Shown: in pieces, positions 9,665 through 19,126 of the stretch
Layout of the letters: each line of letters starts with the position of its first letter
Position numbering within the stretch: the stretch's first letter is position 1
Translations under genes and position numbers: made by a program
Source: Microbulbifer thermotolerans
GTDB taxonomy: Bacteria; Pseudomonadota; Gammaproteobacteria; Pseudomonadales; Cellvibrionaceae
Direction: 5' to 3'
Assembly (NCBI RefSeq): GCF_900112305.1
Contig: NZ_FOKT01000005.1
Location: 62,001 to 126,000 of the forward strand
DNA: 64,000 nt
Notes under the pieces: generated by a model
What the model saw: the letters and a program-made list of their open reading frames with translations, nothing else
Told to the model about the DNA's origin: nothing
The model's database searches: none

Positions 9665-10756
9665 TTATTGTGGCGAACTGCCCCCCTGGAGTCCGAGCTC
9701 CCGCAGTGCCCGCAGGTGAGCTTCGACAGTGTTTTTTCCTGTATAGGTCAGCGCACGCCATGTCTCCGTTGCCGACATGGATTCCCCTGGTGCCAGTTCG
9801 CGATAGGGTGCGTGCACTTCCAGTTCCAGCACACCGGCGTCGGGGTTCTGCGGATCCTGTTCCAGATACAGTTCCACCTGGCCCTGATCCGGGTGGATTG
9901 ACTCGCGTGCCTGCCGCGGAAATTCAATCACGAACAGCTGTCCTTGGGTGAAGGCTGCGATCCAGCCAGCGGAGGGTTCGATAAAAGCTTTTGCCTTGAT
10001 GTTTTCGCCACGGGCGAAACCGAACAGCCCTAGCCGCTGTTTTTCCGCATCCGCTTTTACCTCAGTTGTCATTTCCGGGAATTTTTCCAGGCGCAGGTCG
10101 CGGGAAAAGTCCGCTATCGGAACGTAGACACGGGTTTCCGGCGATACGCGGGTGTTGAACCAGATATCCCATTTGACCGGTGTCTCGCGCCGGTTGACGG
10201 CGGTAACACGATGCAGCAGGACGTCGTCTTTGAGCGTGAACTCTTTGGTGAGTTGCAGGCCGGTGACAGGACTTACCGGAGAGACAATTGTCGCCGACTT
10301 GTCAGAGACTGCCGTCAACTCGTAATCGTTTAGCACAGTGAAGGGGTCCGGTGGCCAAACGGCGCCGGCCGCGCGGCGCTGCGGGTTTACCTCCTGTTGC
10401 TTCCACCAGTCGGCCTGGGGACCGGGCCAGATAATATGGCCCTGATAGGGGATAAAGCCCGCCTGCGGGGATATGTCCGGGTTCGGCTGTTCCTGGACCG
10501 CGGTACCGACTTTGAGCAGGTTTTTCTCTCCCGCCGCAGAAAATGCCAGGCCGCGGCCGCCGATCTGCGGTGTAAAGCTGTAGCTCAGTTTACTGTTTTG
10601 CAGTTTGTAAATTTCCGGCTGGGCATCGCTGTGTCCGTAGGCCTGACCCACAAGTAGCGCCGCCAATAGGGCGGTCAGTCCGCGGTTGCGGATGATGCCG
10701 GCGCAATTGCGCCGCCAGGGCAGGTTCAAGCGGTCATGCTTTATTGATCTTTTCAT
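9665..10756 (-). CDS. Secreted DUF4380 domain protein
   Basis: The chosen start (MKRSIKHDR, ATG at 10756) gives 363 residues with a long positive n-region, a hydrophobic stretch (LTALLAALLVG) and a cleavage region at QAYGHSD. The mature part is beta-rich (LSYSFTPQIGGRGLAF, later HIIWPGPQADWW) and matches what I know of DUF4380, a galactose-mutarotase-like fold found in polysaccharide utilisation loci. No catalytic role can be assigned from sequence. It lies between GH3 and manD in the minus-strand run. An upstream in-frame ATG at 10828 is possible but has a poorer leader. Confidence 0.72.
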   Translation of the reverse strand: MKRSIKHDRLNLPWRRNCAGIIRNRGLTALLAALLVGQAYGHSDAQPEIYKLQNSKLSYSFTPQIGGRGLAFSAAGEKNLLKVGTAVQEQPNPDISPQAGFIPYQGHIIWPGPQADWWKQQEVNPQRRAAGAVWPPDPFTVLNDYELTAVSDKSATIVSPVSPVTGLQLTKEFTLKDDVLLHRVTAVNRRETPVKWDIWFNTRVSPETRVYVPIADFSRDLRLEKFPEMTTEVKADAEKQRLGLFGFARGENIKAKAFIEPSAGWIAAFTQGQLFVIEFPRQARESIHPDQGQVELYLEQDPQNPDAGVLELEVHAPYRELAPGESMSATETWRALTYTGKNTVEAHLRALRELGLQGGSSPQ

Positions 10757-10988
10757 ACTGTTCAATCCGCGAAGGTATTCAGAGTTTGCCGCTGCCGTTG
10801 TCATCGCCGGCAGCGGTACCATCTTCACATTGCCCTGATGGGTTGGCCACTGCGCCTCGAAATTTCACGACTAAACAAGCGCCACATACCGCTGAGCGCC
10901 GGCGATCCCACTACAGCGCGCAGACGCGCGTTGCAGATGCCCGGTCGGGTTCGGAAAAAGAACAGCGCCGGGCCTTTTCCGCGGGCGG

Positions 10989-13346
10989 TTAGCTTTCGAC
11001 GGTCAGAGTCACGGTTTGCAGGTCAACGGAATTGGGGCCGGCCATAATGTCGAACTCGCCGGGTTCCAACACCCTTTGCATGGCGCTGTTCCACAGGGAC
11101 AGGTCTTCCGAATCCAGGGTGAATTCCACTACTTGTGTTTCGCCCGGTTGTAGGGAAAGGCGCCTGAATCCACGCAATTCCTTCACTGGACGGGTCACCG
11201 AGGAAACCTTGTCGCGGATATAGAGCTGCACGACTTCATCGCCGGCGCGCTCTCCGATATTGCGTACTTCAACGGAGACGCGAACTTCCCCCCCCGCCGC
11301 GATAGTGGGTGCGGAAAGCTGTGGTGCGCCAATCTCAAAGTCGGTGTAGCTGAGCCCGAAACCGAAGGGAAATAGCGGGGTCTCATCGTCGAATAGGTAA
11401 CCGCGCCGCGCGCTGGGTTTGTGGTTGTAGTAAAGGGGCAGCTGGCCCGCGTTGCGTGCGAAGGTCAGCGGCAGCTTGCCGCCGGGATTGATATCGCCGA
11501 ACAGGGCTTCGGCCAGCGCGGTGCCCCCCTCCTGACCCGGATACCAAGCTTCGATCAATCCGCTGGCACCTGCCGCGATGGCTTCCAGTGCCGGCGGGCG
11601 ACCGTTGATTAACACCACGATCACCGGCTTGCCAAGGGCGAAAAGCGCTTGAGCCAGTTCTTCCTGCTCACCCACCAGGCGCAGGCTGGATCTGTCTCCC
11701 AGGTGGTTTTCCGCCCAGGCCTCGCGGCTGGTCTGCTCTGTGTCGCCGAGGGCGAGCACTATGGCATCGGCGCCTTGCGCCACTTTGACCGCGTCTTTAA
11801 TGCGCCGCAGATTTTCCGCGCGGTCGGCGAGCTGGACCTCATCCGCCCACCAGTCGTCGTTTTCCGTGATGCGCACGCCCTCGGCGTAGCGCACTTCCCC
11901 GTTGAAGCGGGCGCGAATGCCGTCGAGCAGACTGACCTTGTGACGCGGTAGGCCGGAATAGCCGCCCAGGCGTGCCACGGCGGCATTGGGGCCTATGACC
12001 GCGAGGGTGCCAATCGCCTTTTCATCCAGGGGCAGGGTGCCGTCGTTCTTCAGTAGTACCAGGGATTTGCGCGCGGCCTCGAGTGCCAGTTCGCGCGCCG
12101 CTGGATCGTCGATCAGTGCCTCGGCGGTGTCCGCGTCGGCGTAGGGGTTTTCGAACAGGCCGGCGTTGAACTTCAGGCGTAGCATCCGCCGCACGGCGTT
12201 GTCCAGCCGCGCCTCGGGAAGGTGGCCCGCGCGCACCGCGTCGGCCAGGGTGGGATAGGCGCGGGGGTCCGGCAGTTCTGTGTCGACACCCGCGTCGAGG
12301 GCGGCGAGGGCGGCGGACTCCAGGTCCGGCATCAGCTGGTGCAGGTCAACCAGCTGAGTCACCGCTTCGTAGTCGCTGACCACGGCGCCCTCAAAACCCC
12401 ACTCTTTCCGCAGCACGTCGTTCAGCATCCACTTGTTGACGTGGCTGGGCACACCGTCGATTTCGTTGTAGGAAGCCATCAGTGCACCGAGCTGGGTGCG
12501 TTTCACGACCTGCTCGAAAGGCGGGAAGAAATACTCGCGCAGTGTGCGCTCACCAAAAGGGGCGATACCGACATTGATGCCGCTTTCCGGCTGACCGTGG
12601 CCGGTCATATGTTTGAGTGTGGCGAACACCTGTTCCGGACCCAGCGGCAGACTTTTCCCTTGCAGGCCTTCCACTGCGGCCACGCCCATCTCGCCGACCA
12701 GGTACGGGTCCTCGCCGAAGGTCTCCTCGATGCGCCCCCAGCGCGGATCGCGGGCGATATCCACCACCGGCGACAGTACCAGCGGCACGCCGCGGGCGCG
12801 CACCTCACGGGCGATCACCTTGTTCACTCTGCGCACCAGGTCGGTGTCCCAGCTGCTGGCCAGCGCGATGGCCTGGGGAAAGCTGGTGGCGTCCCGGGTG
12901 GCGAAGCCGTGCAGAGCCTCGGCGTGGAAAAGCACCGGAATCCCCAGGCGGGTCTCTTCCGTCGCGTATTTCTGAACTGCGTTGATAAATGACACTGTGT
13001 TGCGCGGGCTGCGCCAGCGGGGGGCTCCGGGAGGCGCGCCGCGGTAGTCGGACGGACGGGCGATCTGGCCGAAACCGTGGGGGTAGCGGTCGCGGGCTTT
13101 GGCGGGGTCGAAGTTGAGATCCTGGTCGACGATGTGCGCCTTGTCCTCCCACAGGGTGGTGAGCTGGGCCACCTTTTCTTCCAGTGTCATGCGCGCAAGC
13201 AGATCCTCCACTCGCGCCTCCACTGGCGCACCCGGGTCACGGTAGCGCGGCGCGGCGGGTTCGCCGCCGCAGGAAATCAAAATGGCCAGACATGTGCCGG
13301 CACCGAGCGCGCTCTGCAGCCGGGATCCTATGCTCAGGAATCTCAC
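10989..13346 (-). CDS. GH3 beta-glucosidase/beta-xylosidase lipoprotein
   Basis: The start is chosen at a GTG (13346) because AGGAGGTGGGAGA precedes it at ideal spacing; an ATG 18 bp upstream lies inside that ribosome binding site. The 785-residue product has a lipobox (LISC, Cys26), a GH3 N-terminal barrel with nucleophile Asp325 in VVSDYEAV, the GH3 C-terminal domain and a fibronectin III-like C-terminal domain (PVKELRGFRRLSLQPGETQ). GH3 enzymes trim non-reducing glucose or xylose from oligosaccharides. Given GH67 next door, xylosidase is plausible, but sequence alone does not separate the two. A LacI-type operator lies 38 bp upstream of the start codon. Confidence 0.9.
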   Translation of the reverse strand: MRFLSIGSRLQSALGAGTCLAILISCGGEPAAPRYRDPGAPVEARVEDLLARMTLEEKVAQLTTLWEDKAHIVDQDLNFDPAKARDRYPHGFGQIARPSDYRGAPPGAPRWRSPRNTVSFINAVQKYATEETRLGIPVLFHAEALHGFATRDATSFPQAIALASSWDTDLVRRVNKVIAREVRARGVPLVLSPVVDIARDPRWGRIEETFGEDPYLVGEMGVAAVEGLQGKSLPLGPEQVFATLKHMTGHGQPESGINVGIAPFGERTLREYFFPPFEQVVKRTQLGALMASYNEIDGVPSHVNKWMLNDVLRKEWGFEGAVVSDYEAVTQLVDLHQLMPDLESAALAALDAGVDTELPDPRAYPTLADAVRAGHLPEARLDNAVRRMLRLKFNAGLFENPYADADTAEALIDDPAARELALEAARKSLVLLKNDGTLPLDEKAIGTLAVIGPNAAVARLGGYSGLPRHKVSLLDGIRARFNGEVRYAEGVRITENDDWWADEVQLADRAENLRRIKDAVKVAQGADAIVLALGDTEQTSREAWAENHLGDRSSLRLVGEQEELAQALFALGKPVIVVLINGRPPALEAIAAGASGLIEAWYPGQEGGTALAEALFGDINPGGKLPLTFARNAGQLPLYYNHKPSARRGYLFDDETPLFPFGFGLSYTDFEIGAPQLSAPTIAAGGEVRVSVEVRNIGERAGDEVVQLYIRDKVSSVTRPVKELRGFRRLSLQPGETQVVEFTLDSEDLSLWNSAMQRVLEPGEFDIMAGPNSVDLQTVTLTVES

Positions 13347-13384
13347 TCTCCCACCTCCTGTCATTATTGTTGTTTTCCAATTTA

Positions 13385-13398
13385 TGATAGCGCTACCA
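13385..13398. promoter_or_regulatory. LacI-family operator upstream of GH3
   Basis: TGATAGCGCTACCA is near-palindromic about a central CG, with the symmetry extending into flanking AT. It sits between the divergent GH3 and GH67 starts. The reverse complement of the site at 15767-15780 is TGATACCGCTACCA, a 13 of 14 match, so both are probably bound by one regulator, with the LacI gene at 22.6-23.7 kb as the obvious candidate. Confidence 0.7.
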
Positions 13399-13509
13399 TA
13401 ATAATTCAGCGCGGCTTTTTGTCAAAGCCCGTGCCGGGACCGCGCGACTGGTTCGGAGCGCCCGGTTTATGCCGTGGCTGAACAAATAACAATAACGAGG
13501 GGGGCAGCG

Positions 13510-15684
13510 ATGCAACCTTTGGCTCTGCTGGCGTGCCGCACGGCACTGCTGTTGGCTCTGGTGATTCCACAATGTTTGCGCGCCGAGGACGGCTACGAAC
13601 TCTGGTTGCGCTACCGGCTGCTGGAAGCGGAATGGCGCTCCACCTATCGCGAGGCGGTGCGCAGCCTGGTGGTGCCGCAATCGGGCTCGCCGACATTGCG
13701 CGCGGCGCGCGGGGAACTTCTGCGGGGGTTGGAGGGCTTGCTCGGCGCGGTGCCGGCGAGCGCGCGCGAAGCCGGAGAAGGGGCATTGCTGCTGGGGACG
13801 CCGGAAACCTCGGCACGGATTGCGGACCTTAAATTGCCGCTGAAACCCCTGGGAGAGGAGGGCTACCTGATCCGCCGCGTCGACACTGATCGCGGGGCGG
13901 CTATCGTGATCGCCGCCAATAGCGATATCGGTGTGCTCTACGGGACATTTCACTTCCTGCGTCTGCTGCAAACCCGCACCGCCCTTGCGAATCTGGATAT
14001 TGTCAGTCGTCCACGGATACAGCTGCGCCTGTTGAATCATTGGGACAATCTGGACAGAAGCGTCGAGCGCGGCTACGCCGGCCAGTCCCTGTGGGACTGG
14101 TGGCGACTGCCGGACTACCTGGATCCGCGCTATACCGACTACGCTCGCGCCAACGCCTCCATCGGTATCAACGGCACAGTGCTGAACAATGTCAATGCCA
14201 GCGCCGACAGTCTGACCTCCCGCTATATCGCCAAGGCCGCCGCCCTGGCGGACGTATTTCGCCCCTACGGCATCCGCGTCTACCTCTCCGCCCGATTCAG
14301 TGCCCCGGTGGAAATCGGCGGTCTTGACACCGCCGATCCGCTGGAACCGGCGGTACGCGCCTGGTGGAAAGCCAAGGCAGCGGAAATCCATGCGGCCATT
14401 CCCGATTTCGGCGGTTTCCTGGTCAAGGCCAACTCCGAGGGACAGCCGGGGCCCCAGGACTACGGCCGCAGTCACGCCGATGGAGCCAATATGTTGGCCG
14501 AGGCACTGCGCCCCTACGGCGGGGCGGTGATGTGGCGGGCCTTCGTCTATTCGGACACCAATCCCGAGGACAGGGCTAAGCAGGCTTATAGCGAATTCAA
14601 GCCCCTGGATGGCCGCTTTGCGGACAATGTGATTCTGCAGGTAAAAAACGGCCCCATCGACTTCCAGCCCCGCGAACCTTTTCATCCACTGTTCGGCGCC
14701 ATGCCGGCTACCAACTTGATGCTGGAATTACAGATCACCAAGGAATATCTGGGGTTCGACACTCACCTGGTGTATCTGGGGACACTGTTCGAAGAGGTGC
14801 TGGATGCGGATACCTGTGCCGGGTCCTCCGGGCGTTGTGGGGAGGGTGCGGTGGTTGCCAGCGTGATAGACGGCAGTTTGCACGGCTACCGGCGGACCGG
14901 CATCGCCGGCGTGGCCAATATCGGCACTGATCGGGACTGGAGCGGCTCCATTTTCAATCAGGCCAACTGGTACGCCTTCGGGCGCCTGGCCTGGAACCCG
15001 GATCTTTCCGCACGCAGTATCGCCGAAGAGTGGCTGCGGATGACATTCACCGCCAACAAGCGCTTCGTTGCTCCCGCTGCGGGCATGATGCTGCGCTCGC
15101 GCCAGGCGGCAGTGGACTATATGACACCCCTGGGGCTGGCACACCTGATGGGCACGGATCACCACTACGGCCCGGCACCTTGGGTGGATCATCTGGCCCG
15201 CCCGGAATGGAACCCCGTCTACTATCACCGCGCCGATCGCGAGGGTATTGGTTTCGATCGCACAGCAGAGGGCACTGGCGCGGTGTCGCAGTATGCACCG
15301 CCTCTGGCGCGGCGCTTCGGTAACCGCAACGCTGTGCCCGAAGACTATCTGCTTTGGTTCCACCACCTGCCGTGGGATTACCCCATGGCCTCCGGCCGCG
15401 ACCTCTGGGCAGAACTGGTGCACCGCTACGACCGCGGCGTGGCCGAGGTGCGGGCCATGGCGGAGACCTGGGCGGGCCTGGAATCCTTTGTGGATGCGGA
15501 GCGCTTTTACAAAACGGCGCGCTTCCTGGAAATCCAGAAGCGCGAGGCGCGCTGGTGGCGGGACGCCAGTATCGCCTATTTCCGTGCGGTTTCCGGGCGC
15601 CCGCTGCCCGCTGGCGCACGCGAACCTGCCCGCCCTCTGGAGGCGTACCGCGCACTTCAATTCCCTCGGGGCGCGGGCAATTGA
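13510..15684 (+). CDS. aguA: GH67 alpha-glucuronidase
   Basis: The ATG at 13510 is preceded by GAGGGGGG; an in-frame GTG at 13474 has no such site. A signal peptide (about residues 1-24, ending QCLRA) implies export. The 724-residue mature region follows GH67 architecture. The three residues equivalent to Cellvibrio GlcA67A Glu292, Asp365 and Glu393 are visible as Glu310 (NSEGQPGP), Asp384 (NGPIDFQ) and Glu412 (ITKEYLG), with matching spacing. GH67 removes (4-O-methyl)glucuronic acid from the non-reducing end of xylooligosaccharides. Divergent from GH3 and 200 bp upstream of the TonB receptor. A 430-residue antisense frame over it is a shadow. Confidence 0.94.
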   Translation: MQPLALLACRTALLLALVIPQCLRAEDGYELWLRYRLLEAEWRSTYREAVRSLVVPQSGSPTLRAARGELLRGLEGLLGAVPASAREAGEGALLLGTPETSARIADLKLPLKPLGEEGYLIRRVDTDRGAAIVIAANSDIGVLYGTFHFLRLLQTRTALANLDIVSRPRIQLRLLNHWDNLDRSVERGYAGQSLWDWWRLPDYLDPRYTDYARANASIGINGTVLNNVNASADSLTSRYIAKAAALADVFRPYGIRVYLSARFSAPVEIGGLDTADPLEPAVRAWWKAKAAEIHAAIPDFGGFLVKANSEGQPGPQDYGRSHADGANMLAEALRPYGGAVMWRAFVYSDTNPEDRAKQAYSEFKPLDGRFADNVILQVKNGPIDFQPREPFHPLFGAMPATNLMLELQITKEYLGFDTHLVYLGTLFEEVLDADTCAGSSGRCGEGAVVASVIDGSLHGYRRTGIAGVANIGTDRDWSGSIFNQANWYAFGRLAWNPDLSARSIAEEWLRMTFTANKRFVAPAAGMMLRSRQAAVDYMTPLGLAHLMGTDHHYGPAPWVDHLARPEWNPVYYHRADREGIGFDRTAEGTGAVSQYAPPLARRFGNRNAVPEDYLLWFHHLPWDYPMASGRDLWAELVHRYDRGVAEVRAMAETWAGLESFVDAERFYKTARFLEIQKREARWWRDASIAYFRAVSGRPLPAGAREPARPLEAYRALQFPRGAGN

Positions 15685-15731
15685 GCGCTAACACACAGAA
15701 TTAGACGGCTGTACCTGTTGCAGGAAAGTGC

Positions 15732-15760
15732 TTGACATATACCGGTTATCTACTTAAACC
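15732..15760 (+). promoter_or_regulatory. Candidate sigma-70 promoter for the TonB receptor
   Basis: A perfect -35 box TTGACA (15732-15737) is followed after 17 bp by TAAACC (15755-15760), a weak -10. The LacI-type operator begins 7 bp downstream, where a repressor would cover the transcription start. Confidence 0.5.
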
Positions 15761-15766
15761 TATTTA

Positions 15767-15780
15767 TGGTAGCGGTATCA
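15767..15780. promoter_or_regulatory. LacI-family operator upstream of the TonB receptor
   Basis: TGGTAGCGGTATCA is a near-palindrome that matches the GH3/GH67 site in reverse complement at 13 of 14 positions. It overlaps the expected start-site region of the candidate promoter and lies about 110 bp upstream of the receptor ATG. Confidence 0.7.
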
Positions 15781-15887
15781 TAAAGTTATAAAAAGTCACA
15801 ATAATCAATAACCAAAGCCGCTGAGCACTCTCGGAGGTGCGCTGTCGAATGTTGCTTCGGCGGGTCAGTCCGATGAGGGGAGACCTT

Positions 15888-18800
15888 ATGTATAAAAAGA
15901 AAAAACTATCCGAAGCCATTATGGTGATGGCGGCAGTGGCCTGTAGTCAGCCACTGGTGGCGCAGGAATCGCCGGGTGTGCTGGAAGAAGTAACGGTCAC
16001 CGGTATCCGCGCATCTCTGCAGCGCTCGATGGATATCAAGCGCGACGCCTCGGGTGTTGTCGACGCCATATCTTCCGAAGACATCGGTAAGTTTCCCGAT
16101 ACCAATCTGGCCGAATCTCTGCAGCGGATTACCGGGGTTTCCATCAACCGGGTGAACGGTGAGGGCTCCGAGATCACCGTGCGCGGTTTCACAGGCAGTT
16201 ACAACATGGTGACCCTCAACGGCCGCACTCTGCCCGGCGGCATCGCATACGGCGGTGGAAGCGGGGCCGGTGGCACGCGCGGTGGTGGCACCCGCGCCTT
16301 TGACTTTGCCAATCTCGCCTCCGAGAGCGTCAGTAGTGTACAGGTCTACAAGACCAGCCGGTCCGCCATTACCAGCGGTGGGATTGGCGCCACGGTGAAT
16401 ATCGATACCGCCAAGCCGCTGGACAACCCCGGCATGCAAATGAGTATTGGCGGCAAGGTGGTCAATGACACCACCAACTTGGTGGGTGATGACTTCACGC
16501 CCGAGGTCTCCGGTATTTTCAGTTGGACGGACAGCAGCGAGCGGTTCGGTGTGGCTTTGAGCGGCAGCTTCCAGGAGCGCGATTCCGGCGCCGCTAACGC
16601 GGCCGTCAACGACTGGAATATCGGCACCTGGGGCGAGGATGAACTCTATTCCTTCACCGGTGACGCGGTGATCGAGAATGCGCCCGACGAGGGCCAGCTG
16701 TACGCGCGGCCCAACGATTTGCGCTACGCCTGGTCGGACCGCCACCGCGAACGCACCAACGGACAGCTGACATTACAGTTTCGCCCGATGGACTCCCTGA
16801 CGCTGACCGGCGACTACACCTATGCCGAGAACTACCTGCAGGAGCACCGCAGCGAGCAGACCTTCTGGTTCGCGAATGGTGACAGTGTCGACCATGTTGT
16901 GTTCGATGATTCCGCGGTAGCCACGCCGGTGATTTACTCCGAGGTGTTAAGTGGCAAGGACGCGGGCTTTGAGCAGCAGTGGCGCGAGCAGACTAACACT
17001 CTGGAGTCTATTGGCTTCAATGCGGACTGGAATGTCAACGAGACACTGAGCCTGCGCTTCGATATGCACGACTCCAGTATGGAGAGCCTGCCCAGCGGTC
17101 CCGGTAATAGTGGTGAGATTGCCATGTCTATTGCCGCGCCGATACTGACTTCCCAGGTGGTGAATTTCGGCAGCGACCTGCCCGTTGCCGATGTGACCTT
17201 CGACGACTCAAGCCGCGGCAATAACAATGGCGTCTTCGATGCGGGCGATTTCGGCACTCAGGTGGGCCGCGTATGGTACGCGGGACAGACCACCGATATA
17301 ACGCAAGTCAAACTGGACGGTTCGCTGGAATTTGACGACGGCCGCTTTGACTTTGGCGTGGAGTCCATGGCGGTGGATATGCGCCAGCAGAGCTCCAGTC
17401 GCTACATGGGGCTGGGGGACTGGGGGATCGCCAACCCGGGCGAGATACCCGAGGGGCTCTGGGATGCATTCAGTCTCACCGGCCGATATGACGACTACAA
17501 TATGTCCGGAGCCCTCTCCACCGGTTTCCGCGGCGATCCCGTGGCGCTTTGCAACTGGTCCATGAGCATCTACGCCACGGCGGAAAACGACTATCAATGT
17601 GCCTACGATCCGGCCTTCACCACCAACAACCGGGTGGAGGAAGATACCACCGCAGTCTATTTCCAGGTGTCGATGGATGGTCAGCTGGCCGGTCTGCCGA
17701 CCAACTTGCTCGCCGGCGTGCGTTACGAGACCACCGATGTGAAGTCCTCCTCTCTGCAACAGATACCACTGTATCTGCTGTGGCAGGACAACAACGATTT
17801 TATGACTGTATACGCGGATGGCGACGCCGAGCTGATTAGCGCCGATGCCAGCTACGATCACCTGCTCCCCAGTCTGGACTTTTCTATTGATCTGCGCGAC
17901 GACCTGAAAGGCCGTTTCTCCTACAGCAAAACTATCGCCCGCGCAGGCTACAGCAATCTCTCACCGTCGGTGGGCAGCTTCGGTACCGTGGGTTCCACCT
18001 ATAACGGCACCACACCGACCGCCGTTTCCTCCAATCCCGCGCTCTTGCCTTTGGAATCCGACAATCTGGATCTTTCCCTGGAGTGGTACTACAGCGACTC
18101 CAGTTATGTTTCCGCCGGATTCTTCGAAAAGCGGGTGGATAACTTTATCGGCACCGCGCAGGTGGAAGAGAACCACTTCGGTATGCGTGACGTCACTAAC
18201 GGTCCGCGTGTCGAAGCTGCGGCGCAGGCGCTGATGGATCGCGGCTTCGCCGTCAATGACACTTCGCTGTTTGTGATGATGGCGGTGATGGAAAACCCGG
18301 ACGCCTTCCCCAACGGCGCGGATGACTACACTGACGATGCCCAGTTTGCCGTCGATGTGGCCACCGCCTACGATCTGGCGCCCAACGATGACGATCCGCT
18401 GATGATCTTCCGCACCTCTAAGCCAGACAACAACAAGGAGGCGAAGATCTACGGATTCGAGTTTGCCGCTCAGCACTTCTTTGGCGACACGGGCTTCGGC
18501 TTACAGGCTAACTATACGGTGGTGCGCGGAGACGTGGGCTTTGACGTGTTGTCTGACCCCGGCGTGTCCCAGTTTGCGTTGCCGGGGCTGTCCGATACCG
18601 CCAACTTGGTGGCCATCTACGAAAACTACGGTTTCCAGGCACGCCTCGCCTACAACTGGCGCGACTCATACCTGAACGAAGTCAACAAGGGAAATTCCCG
18701 CAACCCCATATTCGTTGAGGCATACAGCCAAGTGGATCTCAACGTGAGCTATGAGGTTAACGAAAATCTGGATGTTTTCTTCGAGGGCCTCAATCTGACG

Positions 18801-18899
18801 GAGGAAAATGTCCGTTATTACGGTCGTTCCGATGGCCAGCTGTGGTACCTCGAAGATCTGGGCGCGCGTTATCAGTTGGGTGCCCGCTATACCTTCTAA
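15888..18899 (+). CDS. TonB-dependent receptor for oligosaccharide uptake
   Basis: The start is set at the ATG at 15888 (MYKKKKLSEAIMVMAAVA) because GGGGAGA precedes it and a signal peptide ending LVAQ follows. An upstream in-frame start lacks these. The 1003-residue product has a plug domain (EVTVTGIRASLQRSMDIKR, then ITGVSINRVNGEGSEITVRG) and a long beta-barrel ending in aromatic Phe (LGARYTF), as in outer-membrane receptors. The TonB box region reads LEEVTVTG. It belongs to the proteobacterial carbohydrate-type receptors seen beside SapC, JmjC and halogenase genes. A likely promoter and LacI operator lie upstream, and a strong terminator follows. Substrate is inferred as glucuronoxylan or cellulose fragments. 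Confidence 0.92.
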   Translation: MYKKKKLSEAIMVMAAVACSQPLVAQESPGVLEEVTVTGIRASLQRSMDIKRDASGVVDAISSEDIGKFPDTNLAESLQRITGVSINRVNGEGSEITVRGFTGSYNMVTLNGRTLPGGIAYGGGSGAGGTRGGGTRAFDFANLASESVSSVQVYKTSRSAITSGGIGATVNIDTAKPLDNPGMQMSIGGKVVNDTTNLVGDDFTPEVSGIFSWTDSSERFGVALSGSFQERDSGAANAAVNDWNIGTWGEDELYSFTGDAVIENAPDEGQLYARPNDLRYAWSDRHRERTNGQLTLQFRPMDSLTLTGDYTYAENYLQEHRSEQTFWFANGDSVDHVVFDDSAVATPVIYSEVLSGKDAGFEQQWREQTNTLESIGFNADWNVNETLSLRFDMHDSSMESLPSGPGNSGEIAMSIAAPILTSQVVNFGSDLPVADVTFDDSSRGNNNGVFDAGDFGTQVGRVWYAGQTTDITQVKLDGSLEFDDGRFDFGVESMAVDMRQQSSSRYMGLGDWGIANPGEIPEGLWDAFSLTGRYDDYNMSGALSTGFRGDPVALCNWSMSIYATAENDYQCAYDPAFTTNNRVEEDTTAVYFQVSMDGQLAGLPTNLLAGVRYETTDVKSSSLQQIPLYLLWQDNNDFMTVYADGDAELISADASYDHLLPSLDFSIDLRDDLKGRFSYSKTIARAGYSNLSPSVGSFGTVGSTYNGTTPTAVSSNPALLPLESDNLDLSLEWYYSDSSYVSAGFFEKRVDNFIGTAQVEENHFGMRDVTNGPRVEAAAQALMDRGFAVNDTSLFVMMAVMENPDAFPNGADDYTDDAQFAVDVATAYDLAPNDDDPLMIFRTSKPDNNKEAKIYGFEFAAQHFFGDTGFGLQANYTVVRGDVGFDVLSDPGVSQFALPGLSDTANLVAIYENYGFQARLAYNWRDSYLNEVNKGNSRNPIFVEAYSQVDLNVSYEVNENLDVFFEGLNLTEENVRYYGRSDGQLWYLEDLGARYQLGARYTF

Positions 18900-18912
18900 G
18901 GTTTTGGGGGGA

Positions 18913-18947
18913 CGCCGTTCCGGCTCTGCCGGAGCGGCGGATTTTTC
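18913..18947 (+). terminator. Rho-independent terminator after the TonB receptor
   Basis: CGCCG-T-TCCGGC (18913-18924) pairs with GCCGGA-G-CGGCG (18928-18939) around a TCT loop, followed by GATTTTT. It lies 14 bp after the receptor stop, so SapC and its followers probably have another promoter. Confidence 0.85.
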
Positions 18948-19040
18948 TGCGTCATGTGTTTCCTTGCGTTTGTATCGTCACTGTGAGGTAGCTTTATTGT
19001 TGTTGTTGAGCCGCTGTTTGCAGCGGCCATTTTTTTGATG

Positions 19041-19103
19041 GCCCTATTGCCTGAGCGCCCCGGAAGCTACCATAGTGTTCACGCGAATTAATCAGAGGTT
19101 CCT
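19041..19103 (-). repeat. MITE-like repeat, left-arm fragment (copy 1)
   Basis: This is the reverse complement of the left arm of the dispersed element: the CCTATTGCCTGAGCGCCCC block, then CGAATTAATCAGAGG at the outer edge. The central stem and right arm are absent. It ends 23 bp before the chosen SapC start. Confidence 0.8.
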
Positions 19104-19126
19104 TGGGAACCTTCAGGATAACTGCG

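Noticed and set aside
13393-14685. 430-residue minus-strand open frame opposite the GH67 gene
   Set aside because: It lies antisense to a gene with intact catalytic residues, has low-complexity composition and no recognisable domain.
19103-19126. TTG at 19103 as the SapC start
   Set aside because: It lies on the repeat edge; the GTG at 19127 has a better ribosome site and a usual N-terminus.
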